Below are positions 29,502 to 36,447 of a stretch of DNA of 36,447 bases, one piece after another. How positions within the stretch are numbered: position 1 is the first letter of the stretch; every line of letters begins with the position of its first letter. The position numbers and the translations under genes are program-made. The stretch covers positions 1-36,447 of the forward strand of contig CAZPEM010000013.1 of the NCBI GenBank assembly GCA_964585575.1. The letters are read 5' to 3'. Source of the stretch: UBA4655 sp964585575. GTDB lineage: Bacteria > Planctomycetota > Planctomycetia > Pirellulales > UBA1268. The notes below the pieces were generated by a model. It was not told where the DNA came from and ran no database searches. It saw only the letters and a program-made list of their open reading frames with translations.

Positions 29502-30728
29502 TCATACCTCCAGCATCAGGCGGGTTGGATCCTCGATCGTGTCCTTGATCCGCCTCAGGAACGTGACCGCCTCGCGGCCATCGACGAGCCGGTGGTCGTA
29601 GGTGAGCGCGAGGTACATCATCGGCCGGATCACGACCTGCCCGTTCAGGGCCACCGGCCGGTCCTGGATGGCGTGGAGCCCGAGGATGCCGCTCTGGGGC
29701 GGGTTGATGATCGGCGTCGAGAGCATCGAGCCGTAGACGCCGCCGTTGGAGATCGTGAACGTCCCCCCCTGCAGCTCCTCGAGCTTGATCTTGTTCTCCG
29801 CGGCCCGCTTCGCGAAGTCGACGATCGCCGCCTCGATCTGGGAGAAGCTCATGCTTTCCGCGTTGCGGAGCACCGGCACGACGAGCCCCTTGCCGCCCCC
29901 CACCGCGATGCCGATGTCGCAGTAATCGCGGTAGACGATGTGGGGATCCCGATACTCGGCGTTCACCTGCGGCACCGCCCGGAGCGCCTCGACGGCGGCC
30001 CTCACGAAAAACGACATGAAGCCGAGCTTCACGCCGTGACGCTCGATGAACGCATCCTTGAACTTCGCCCGCAGCGCCATCACGCTCGACATGTCGACCT
30101 CGTTGAAGGTCGTCAGGAGCGCCGCCTCGTGCTGCGCCTCGACGAGCCGCTCGGCGATCCGGCGGCGGATCGGGTTGATGATCACGGCCCGTTCGGCACG
30201 ATGGGCCGGCCCCATCGACGCGAGCGTGGCGGGCACGGGCTTGGCCGGGGCGGACGAGGGCGTCGCAGCCGCGGGCACGGACGTCCTTGCGGCCACGGCA
30301 GCCGCGGCGTCTTGCTTCGTGATCCGCCCACCGGGCCCGGTCGGCACGGCGGCCGATGCCGGAACGCCCGACTCGCCGAAAATCCGAGCGGCCGATGGCA
30401 TCACCCGCGCCGATCCCGCCGCGGGAGCGGCGACGGCGGCCGGCTGTGCCACCGCCGGTGAAGCCGGAGCCGTGGCCGAAGGCACGGCGGCGCCGGCCTC
30501 CATGTAGCCGATCACCTCGCCCACGGTCGCCTTTTCCCCCTGCCCTTTCAGGATCTTCGTGACCGTGCCCGCGCCGGGGGCGGGAAGTTCCACCGTCGCC
30601 TTGTCGCTCTCGATCTCGACGACCGGCTCGTCCGTGCGGACGGCGTCGCCCTCCTTCTTCTTCCAGGCGCCGATCATGACTTCGGTGATCGACTCACCGA
30701 CTTCTGGAACCTTCAATTCAAGCGGCAT
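29502..30728 (-). CDS. sucB: 2-oxoglutarate dehydrogenase E2 (dihydrolipoyl succinyltransferase)
   Basis: E2o moves the succinyl group from E1 to CoA and forms the core of the complex. The 408-residue protein has one lipoyl domain with Lys43 in ESDKATVELP, an Ala/Pro-rich linker, the E3-binding domain near 110-147 (PSAARIFGESGV, GPGGRITKQDA), and the catalytic domain with His379 and Asp383 in TYDHRLVDG. PIINPPQSGILGLHAIQDRP is typical of succinyl- rather than acetyltransferases. It lies 27 bases after sucA and one base before lpdA. Confidence 0.95.
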   Translation of the reverse strand: MPLELKVPEVGESITEVMIGAWKKKEGDAVRTDEPVVEIESDKATVELPAPGAGTVTKILKGQGEKATVGEVIGYMEAGAAVPSATAPASPAVAQPAAVAAPAAGSARVMPSAARIFGESGVPASAAVPTGPGGRITKQDAAAAVAARTSVPAAATPSSAPAKPVPATLASMGPAHRAERAVIINPIRRRIAERLVEAQHEAALLTTFNEVDMSSVMALRAKFKDAFIERHGVKLGFMSFFVRAAVEALRAVPQVNAEYRDPHIVYRDYCDIGIAVGGGKGLVVPVLRNAESMSFSQIEAAIVDFAKRAAENKIKLEELQGGTFTISNGGVYGSMLSTPIINPPQSGILGLHAIQDRPVALNGQVVIRPMMYLALTYDHRLVDGREAVTFLRRIKDTIEDPTRLMLEV

Positions 30729-30755
30729 GGCTTTCGGGCTCGTGGGGTGTGGAAA

Positions 30756-33695
30756 TCAGCTCTGGAAGGCGGCGGTGAGCAACTCGTTCTGCTCGAGATC
30801 GTGGCTCTTCTTCGATCCCGTCGCGGGGCTCGCGGCGCTCTGGCGGCAGACTCCCGAAAAGGGAAAACGCTCGAGCAACCTCTCCCCGAAGTGGATCCGC
30901 ACGAACCGCCAGGCGCCCATGTTCTCCGGCTCCTCCTGCACCCAGATGGCCGGCGTGCCGACGGTGTAGTGGGCGAGTGCTTCCTCGAGCGCCCGCCGGG
31001 GGAGCGGGTAGAGCTGCTCGACGCGGACGATCGCGACGTCGTGTCGCCCCGTCTCCTCGCGTCGCTTCTCGAGCTCGTAGGCGACCTTCCCGGAGCAGAG
31101 CAGGATTCGGCGTATCTCCCTGGGGTGCGACGAACTGCGGTCAGGGATCACCCTCTGGAAGGTTCCGCGCACGAGGTCGTCCATCGTCGAGACGCACCCG
31201 GGATGCCGCAGCAGGCTCTTCGGCGTCATCACCACGAGCGGCTTCCGCCACACCCGAAGCACCTGCCTGCGGAGGCAGTGGAAGATCTGGGCCGGGGTCG
31301 TCGGCTGGACGATCTGGATGTTGTCCTTCGCCGCCAGCGACAGGAACCGCTCGAGCCTGGCGCTCGAGTGCTCGGGGCCCATCCCCTCGAAGCCGTGCGG
31401 CAGGAGCATCACGATGCCCGAGAGCCGGTTCCACTTGTCCTCGGCGCTCACGATGAACTGGTCGATCACAACCTGCGCCGCGTTGACGAAGTCGCCGAAT
31501 TGCGCCTCCCACATCACGAGGCCGTCCGGGCAGTCGAGGCTGTAGCCGTACTCAAAGCCCAGGACCCCGGCCTCGGAAAGCGGACTGTTGTAGATCTCGA
31601 CCGGCGCCTGGTCTTCGGAGAGATGCTCGAGCGGGCAGTAGGTCTCGTCCGTGACGACGTCGTGGATCACCGCGTGACGATGGCTGAACGTCCCCCGCTG
31701 GCTGTCCTGGCCGGAAAGCCTCACCCGCAGCCCCTGCACCGCCAGGCTGGCCATGGCGAGCGCCTCGCCAGCCGCCCAGTCGATCGGCTGGCCTCCGTCG
31801 ATCATCTGCTTCCGCGTCTCGAGCAACTTCGCGATCTTCGGATGTGGCTGGAATCCCTCGGGCAAGTCGACGAGCCGCCCCAGCAATTGCCCCAGCACCT
31901 CCTGCCGGACGCCCGTATCGACGTCCGCAGCCTCCCGCTCCCGACCGCCGATGTAGAAGGCCCAGACGCCCCCCAGATCGCTGCGGTAGACGAAGTCGTC
32001 CCGCTTTGCGACCGACAGTTCGCGGTCGAGGCCCGCCCGGTGCTCGTCGGCGATCTCCTCCGCCTCCTTGCGGGTGATGCCGCCGAGCGCCAGCAGCCTC
32101 TCGAGGTAGCTTTCGTGCACACTCGGCCGCCGCTCGATCACGCGGTACAGCGCGGGCTGTGTGAAGGCGGGCTCGTCGGCCTCGTTGTGGCCGCGGCGGC
32201 GGAAGCAGTACATGTCGATGACGACATCCCGCTGGAACTCGCGGCGGAAGTCCATCGCGAGGGCCACGACCTGCGCCACGGCCTCCGGATCCTCGCCATT
32301 CACGTGGAAGATCGGAATCTGCAGCATCTTCGCGACGTCGGTCGAGTAGACGCAGCTTCGGGCTTCACGGGGGCCCGTCGTGAAGCCGATCTGGTTGTTC
32401 ACGATCACGTGGAGCGTGCCGCCGGTGCGGTAGGCCTCCAATTCCGAGAGATTGAGCGTTTCCTGGATGACCCCCTCGCCTGCAAACGCAGCGTCGCCGT
32501 GGACGAGCATCACCATCCCTCGCTGCCGAGCGAAGTCGGCGGACCGATCCTGCCGAGCCCGCGAGCGGCCGATGGCGACGGGATTCACGAATTCAAGGTG
32601 GCTCGGATTGAAGCAGAGCGAGAGGTGGACCGTGCGGCCATTGGCCGCCTTGTAGTCGGTCGAGTGGCCGAGGTGGTACTTCACGTCACCGCGGCCGACA
32701 TGCAGCTCCGGGTCGAGATCGGCGAATTCGCGGAAGATCTTCTGCGGACTCTTGCCCATGATGTTGGCGAGCACGTTGAGCCGACCGCGGTGCGCCATGG
32801 CGAGCACGACGTCGTCCACCTCATGCTGGGCCGCCCGCTCGATCGCCATCTCGAGCAATGGAATGAGCGTCTCCGACCCTTCGAGCGAGAAGCTCTTCGC
32901 GCCGAGAAACCGCTTCTGAATGAACTCCTCGAACACGGCGGCGGTCGTCATCTGCCGATAGATGCGAAGCTGCTGCTTGCGGTCGAGCTGGATGCGGTTC
33001 TCCGTCCCCTCCATTCGCACCTGCAGCCACTGCCGCACGCGGAGGTCGTCCATGTGCATGAACTGGACGCCGATCGAGCGGCAGTAGGTGTTCCGCAGCC
33101 GCTTGATGATCTGGCGAAGCGTCATCGACTGAGGTCCCTCGATCGTGTCGGTCGAGAAGACCCGGTCCATGTCGGATTCGGTGAGGTGGTAGAAGTCGGG
33201 GTCGAGCTCCGGCAGTCCGGGCCGCGGGCGGCCGAGCGGGTCGATCTCCGCCATGAGGTGGCCGCGGACACGGTAGGCGCGCACGAGCTGGTCGACCCTG
33301 TCCTGCAGGAACGCGAGCCGCTCTTCCGCCGAGGTCGTGGATGGCAGCGGCAGCGGCTTGTCCTCGCCGGCGGGAGCGTCGGGAAGGCGGACCTCGCCGT
33401 TGGCGACTGCCACGGCGTGCCCCGTCGGGATCCCATCGGGGGCGACGAGTTCGGCGACTCGGCCCACCGGCGACTTGGCACCCGGGCGGCCGTTCCCGGC
33501 GTCCGACGCGAAACCGTTCGTGCCGGGCGGCCCGTTGCCTCGAACCACGGGCCGACCGAGCGACTCGAAGTATCCCCGCCAGTCGGCGGAAACACTGTCG
33601 GGGTCGTGCTGGTACTGCTCGAAAAGCTCTTCGAGAAACGAGACGCTGGCCGTTCCGGCCGACTCGATGGTGTTCACGATGCTCCGAAACCTCAC
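30756..33695 (-). CDS. sucA: 2-oxoglutarate dehydrogenase E1
   Basis: E1o decarboxylates 2-oxoglutarate with thiamine diphosphate and loads the succinyl group on E2. The 979-residue product has the E1o N-terminus (SVSFLEELFEQYQHDPDSVS), the TPP region with MAHRGRLNVLANI and GDAAFAGEGV, and the C-terminal LLPHGFEGMGPEHSSARLER block. It is about 45 residues longer than the E. coli protein, with a Gly/Pro-rich insert near residues 50-90. The GTG at 33695 overlaps the aceF stop as GTGA. Its position between the pyruvate E2 and its own E2 is unusual. Confidence 0.96.
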   Translation of the reverse strand: MRFRSIVNTIESAGTASVSFLEELFEQYQHDPDSVSADWRGYFESLGRPVVRGNGPPGTNGFASDAGNGRPGAKSPVGRVAELVAPDGIPTGHAVAVANGEVRLPDAPAGEDKPLPLPSTTSAEERLAFLQDRVDQLVRAYRVRGHLMAEIDPLGRPRPGLPELDPDFYHLTESDMDRVFSTDTIEGPQSMTLRQIIKRLRNTYCRSIGVQFMHMDDLRVRQWLQVRMEGTENRIQLDRKQQLRIYRQMTTAAVFEEFIQKRFLGAKSFSLEGSETLIPLLEMAIERAAQHEVDDVVLAMAHRGRLNVLANIMGKSPQKIFREFADLDPELHVGRGDVKYHLGHSTDYKAANGRTVHLSLCFNPSHLEFVNPVAIGRSRARQDRSADFARQRGMVMLVHGDAAFAGEGVIQETLNLSELEAYRTGGTLHVIVNNQIGFTTGPREARSCVYSTDVAKMLQIPIFHVNGEDPEAVAQVVALAMDFRREFQRDVVIDMYCFRRRGHNEADEPAFTQPALYRVIERRPSVHESYLERLLALGGITRKEAEEIADEHRAGLDRELSVAKRDDFVYRSDLGGVWAFYIGGREREAADVDTGVRQEVLGQLLGRLVDLPEGFQPHPKIAKLLETRKQMIDGGQPIDWAAGEALAMASLAVQGLRVRLSGQDSQRGTFSHRHAVIHDVVTDETYCPLEHLSEDQAPVEIYNSPLSEAGVLGFEYGYSLDCPDGLVMWEAQFGDFVNAAQVVIDQFIVSAEDKWNRLSGIVMLLPHGFEGMGPEHSSARLERFLSLAAKDNIQIVQPTTPAQIFHCLRRQVLRVWRKPLVVMTPKSLLRHPGCVSTMDDLVRGTFQRVIPDRSSSHPREIRRILLCSGKVAYELEKRREETGRHDVAIVRVEQLYPLPRRALEEALAHYTVGTPAIWVQEEPENMGAWRFVRIHFGERLLERFPFSGVCRQSAASPATGSKKSHDLEQNELLTAAFQS

Positions 33696-35188
33696 ATGGC
33701 CAACAGCAAGCGGCCGGGGCTTTCGAGGTAGCCGATGACCTCGTTGAGAAACCTCGCCGCCATGGCACCGTCGATGATCCGGTGGTCGTATGAAAGCGAG
33801 AGCGGCATCATCAGCCGCGGTTCCACCCGATCATCGACCACGACCGGCATCCTTCGGGACCGGCCGACCAGGAGAATGGCCACTTCCGGCCAGTTGATGA
33901 TCGGCGTCGAGTAGGTGCCGCCGATGGCGCCCAGGTTGCTGATCGTGAAGGTTCCCCCGCGAAGGTCCTCGAGGCTGTACTGCGCGTTCTTCGCCTTCTC
34001 GGCCGTCTCGGCGATTCCCTGTGCGACCTGGGGGATCGACAGTTGATCGACGTCCCGGAGCACGGGAACGACGAGGCCCCGCGGAGTATCGACGGCAAGG
34101 CCGATGTTCACGTAGTCCTTGTAGGTGATCTCGCCCTTTTCCGTGTCGATAGAAGCGTTCACGGCCGGATGCATTCGCAGCGACAGGCTGACCGCCTTGA
34201 TGACGAAGGCGAGCGCCGTGAGCTTGACACCCGTCTTGGCGTGCTCCTGGGCGCTCGCCTTGCGGAGCCGTTCGAGCTCGGTCACGTCGGCGTCGTCGAA
34301 GTTGGTGAGGTGCGGGATGGTCGTCACGCTGCGAACCATGTTTGCAGCGATCGTCTTTCGCATCCGCGACATCGCCTCGCGGCGCACAGGCCCCCAGTCG
34401 TCGCGGTCGCCGGCGACACCACCAGCCGCCGGCCTTCTCAGTTGCGGCGAGGCGCTCGCCTGTCGAACGGCGGCCACGACGTCCTCGCGGACGATCCGGC
34501 CGCCAGGACCGGTTCCGGCGACGCGAGCAAGATCCACGCCGAGTTCGCGAGCGAGCCGGCGCACGGCGGGCCCGGCAGGCGTAACGCCCACCTCGGCAGA
34601 ACCAACCTCAGCTGTCGCCGCTGCGACCTGAGACACCTGCACGGCCGGAGCTGCCGCCGGCGTCACCGCGACGGGAGTCGCCGGCGTCACAGCGACGGGA
34701 GTCGCCGGCGTCACCGCGACGGGAGTCGCCGGCGTCACNNNNNNNNNNNNNNNNNNNNNNNNNNNNNNNNNNNNNNNNNNNNNNNNNNNNNNNNNNNNNN
34801 NNNNNNNNNNNNNNNNNNNNNNNNNNNNNNNNNNNNNNGCGACGGGAGTCGCCGGCGTCACCGCGACGGGAGTCGCCGGCGTCACAGCGACGGGAGCCGG
34901 AGCCGCAGGGGCGGCGACTGGAGCTGCCGATGGGGCAGCCGCGGCCGCTCCCGGGGCCTCGAGCTCGACGAGCGGCTGCCCGACCTTCACGGTCTCGCCC
35001 TTCTTCACGAGCACCCGCGACACCCTGCCTCCAGGTGGGCAGGGCACCTCGATCACGGCCTTGTCGGTCTCCACTTCCAGGAGCGGCTGGCCTGGCCGAA
35101 GCACGTCACCCTCCGATACGAACACGCTCACGACGTCGCCACTGGCGATGTTTTCGCCGAGATCTGGAAGCTTGAATTCGGTCGCCAT
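33692..35188 (-). CDS. aceF: Pyruvate dehydrogenase E2 (dihydrolipoyl acetyltransferase), with assembly gap
   Basis: E2p carries acetyl groups from E1 to CoA. About 498 residues if the gap is counted as drawn. One lipoyl domain has Lys43 in ETDKAVIEVP. A linker of tandem VAVTPATP units follows and contains the 100-N gap. Then come the E3/E1-binding domain (VRRLARELGVDLARVAGTGP) and the catalytic domain with His469 and Asp473 in SYDHRIIDG. Only one lipoyl domain is visible, though the gap could hide more linker. The ATG at 35188 is 68 bases after the aceE stop; the open frame beyond it lies in aceE. True length cannot be known from this assembly. Confidence 0.92.
   Translation of the reverse strand: MATEFKLPDLGENIASGDVVSVFVSEGDVLRPGQPLLEVETDKAVIEVPCPPGGRVSRVLVKKGETVKVGQPLVELEAPGAAAAAPSAAPVAAPAAPAPVAVTPATPVAVTPATPVXXXXXXXXXXXXXXXXXXXXXXXXXXXXXXXXXXVTPATPVAVTPATPVAVTPATPVAVTPAAAPAVQVSQVAAATAEVGSAEVGVTPAGPAVRRLARELGVDLARVAGTGPGGRIVREDVVAAVRQASASPQLRRPAAGGVAGDRDDWGPVRREAMSRMRKTIAANMVRSVTTIPHLTNFDDADVTELERLRKASAQEHAKTGVKLTALAFVIKAVSLSLRMHPAVNASIDTEKGEITYKDYVNIGLAVDTPRGLVVPVLRDVDQLSIPQVAQGIAETAEKAKNAQYSLEDLRGGTFTISNLGAIGGTYSTPIINWPEVAILLVGRSRRMPVVVDDRVEPRLMMPLSLSYDHRIIDGAMAARFLNEVIGYLESPGRLLLAM
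34658..34896 (-). repeat. 24-base tandem repeats encoding the AceF linker
   Basis: The unit GTCACCGCGACGGGAGTCGC plus CGGC (plus strand) repeats with only a C/A change at its sixth base, and on the minus strand encodes VAVTPATP. At least two full copies are visible on one side of the gap and three on the other. Across the gap the flanks are in phase with exactly one base missing, modulo 24. Confidence 0.9.
34739..34838. other. Assembly gap of 100 N inside the aceF repeat
   Basis: Exactly 100 undetermined bases, the usual placeholder for a gap of unknown size. It lies in the 24-base tandem repeat, so the break is most likely caused by repeat length exceeding the read length. The real size should be 1 plus a multiple of 24. 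Confidence 0.95.
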
Positions 35189-35256
35189 GGTGGGAGTGGG
35201 GTCCTGATTGTGATGGTGCTGTGTGATGGTGTTGATCGTGCTGCCGATTCCCGCCG

Positions 35257-36447
35257 TCACGCGGAGGCGGGATCGATCTTGTCGGGATCGACACCGAGCG
35301 ACCTGATCGCCTCCGCGACCACGTGCGAGCCAACCGCCCCACGGGCAGCGAGCCTCGACAGCGTCGCGACCGCGACACACTCCGCATCGACCTCGAAGTG
35401 ACGCCGCAGCACCCCGCGGGTCTCGCTTCGCCCGAAACCGTCGGTGCCAAGCACGAACAGCCCGCCGGGAATCCACGGGTCGAGCTGCTCGGGAACCGCC
35501 CGCACGTGGTCGCTCGCCGCAACGAACAGGCCGTCCTGCGAGCCAAGCTGCTGTTCGAGATGGCTCGTCCGCGGGGCCGCCTCCGGGTGGAACATGTTCC
35601 ACCGCCGGCACTCCTGCGCGTCCCGCCTCAGCTCTTTCCAGCTCGTGACGCTCCAGATCGTGCTCGACACGCCGAACCGCTGGGCCAGGATGTCGGCCGC
35701 CCGGACGACCTCCCGAAGAATCGTGCCCGACCCCAGGAGATGAACCCGGGGCAACACGCCGCCGCCGACCGGCGGCGTCACGGCCTCGACGTCCTTCAGG
35801 CGGTAGAGCCCCTTCAGGATGCCCTCTTCGCACCCCGCGGGCATCTGCGGCATCTCGTAGTTCTCGTTGTAGAGCGTGATGTAGTAGATCCAGTCCTCCC
35901 CGAGGGCGTACATCCGCCGCATGCCGTCGAGCATGATGACGGTCGTCTCGTAGACGAACGCCGGATCGTAGGCCTTCACGGTCGGATAGGCCATCGCGAA
36001 GAGATGGCTGTGGCCGTCCTGGTGCTGCAGTCCCTCGCCGTTGAGCGTCGTGCGGCCGGCCGTCCCGCCGAGCAGGAAACCCCTCGCCCGGCAGTCGCAG
36101 GCGGCCCAGATGAGGTCGCCGATCCGCTGGAAGCCGAACATCGAGTAGTAGATGAACATCGGGATCATCGGCACGCCGTGGCTCGCGTACGCCGTGCCGG
36201 CGGCGATGAAGCTCGACATGCTGCCGGCCTCGGTGATGCCCTCCTCGAGAATCTGGCCGTCCTTCGCCTCCCGGTAATAGAGCAACTGGTCCGAATCGAC
36301 CGGCTCATACAGCTGTCCGGTGTGGGCGTAGATGCCGCACTGCTTGAAGAGCGGATCCATGCCGAAGGTCCGCGACTCGTCGGGCACGATCGGCACGATG
36401 TACTTGCCGACCCGCTTGTCCTTCAGGAGCGACGCCATGAGCGTGAC
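35257..36447 (-). CDS. aceE: Pyruvate dehydrogenase E1, homodimeric type (partial, C-terminal part)
   Basis: E1p decarboxylates pyruvate and acetylates the E2 lipoyl arm. The visible 396 residues are the C-terminal part of a protein expected near 890; the frame stays open through the window edge. It reads closely like E. coli AceE: KYIVPIVPDESRTFGMDPLF, FIYYSMFGFQRIGDLIWAAC, GGTAGRTTLNGEGLQHQDGH, VLGTDGFGRSETR and HFEVDAECV are all recognisable. The single-chain (AceE) type, not the alpha/beta heterodimer, is used here. It is the first visible gene of aceE-aceF-sucA-sucB-lpdA. The methionine near 36438 is internal, not the start. Confidence 0.95.
   Translation of the reverse strand, partial: VTLMASLLKDKRVGKYIVPIVPDESRTFGMDPLFKQCGIYAHTGQLYEPVDSDQLLYYREAKDGQILEEGITEAGSMSSFIAAGTAYASHGVPMIPMFIYYSMFGFQRIGDLIWAACDCRARGFLLGGTAGRTTLNGEGLQHQDGHSHLFAMAYPTVKAYDPAFVYETTVIMLDGMRRMYALGEDWIYYITLYNENYEMPQMPAGCEEGILKGLYRLKDVEAVTPPVGGGVLPRVHLLGSGTILREVVRAADILAQRFGVSSTIWSVTSWKELRRDAQECRRWNMFHPEAAPRTSHLEQQLGSQDGLFVAASDHVRAVPEQLDPWIPGGLFVLGTDGFGRSETRGVLRRHFEVDAECVAVATLSRLAARGAVGSHVVAEAIRSLGVDPDKIDPASA

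Noticed and set aside
30747..33731. A 994-codon open frame on the plus strand
   Set aside because: It is antisense to sucA, which has complete motifs; long antisense frames are expected in GC-rich DNA. The translation is His/Arg/Asp-rich with no family match.
34658..34896. CRISPR-like or minisatellite array
   Set aside because: The units are directly adjacent without spacers and encode VAVTPATP in frame within aceF, so this is a protein linker repeat.

Overview
The window is GC-rich bacterial chromosome, most probably from a member of the Planctomycetota (Pirellulales-like). The signs are several proteins with a small N-terminal CxxC...CxxC ribbon followed by alanine-rich or membrane sequence, a short lipoprotein ending in a conserved-looking WFLDQPSH...YRTHGG tail, a membrane-anchored Ser/Thr kinase with a beta-helix-like outer domain, tRNAs without encoded CCA, and many genes of unknown function. 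The lineage is inferred from protein style, not from a marker gene. A run of exactly 100 N (34739-34838) shows that this is a scaffold, probably from a draft or metagenome assembly. I see no insertion sequence, phage, CRISPR array or replication origin.

Layout. (1) 179-2630, minus strand: pyrD, trpS and acpS joined by two ATGA stop/start overlaps. (2) 2881-3566, plus: an HU-family protein and a small lipoprotein. (3) 3655-7092, minus: moaD, moaE, moaA, a class V cysteine desulfurase-like enzyme and a CxxCxxCC (YkgJ-type) protein, tightly packed; this is part of molybdopterin synthesis plus a candidate sulfur donor. (4) 7171-13364, minus: a DUF309 protein, a LON-domain protein, folE, a 133-base folded non-coding element, two unknown membrane proteins and a large FAD/Fe-S dehydrogenase of the YdiJ type. 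(5) 13380-16984, plus: nth, dcd, a small membrane protein, aspS and tRNA-Val(UAC). (6) 17167-21464: a small secreted protein, a YbgC-like thioesterase (minus), a double-ACT protein, a divergent pair of ribbon proteins and an HD phosphohydrolase. (7) 21469-25420: a one-heme cytochrome and the kinase (minus), a HdeD-like membrane protein and a small ribbon protein (plus), and a short unknown (minus). (8) 25486-28111: tRNA-Arg(UCU), a secreted fasciclin protein between two strong terminators, a degenerate tRNA-Arg-like remnant, two tiny orphan genes and a predicted outer-membrane beta-barrel. (9) 28118 to the window end, minus: aceE (partial), aceF, sucA, sucB and lpdA.

The last block is the most coherent system. 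It encodes both 2-oxoacid dehydrogenase complexes (pyruvate and 2-oxoglutarate) in one tightly spaced gene string with one shared E3, so acetyl-CoA entry into the TCA cycle and the succinyl-CoA step could be made from one transcript. Other items worth following are the folded element between folE and a membrane-protein gene, the tRNA-Arg remnant 1 kb from an intact copy, the desulfurase inside the moa operon, and the tandem-repeat linker of AceF, where the assembly broke.
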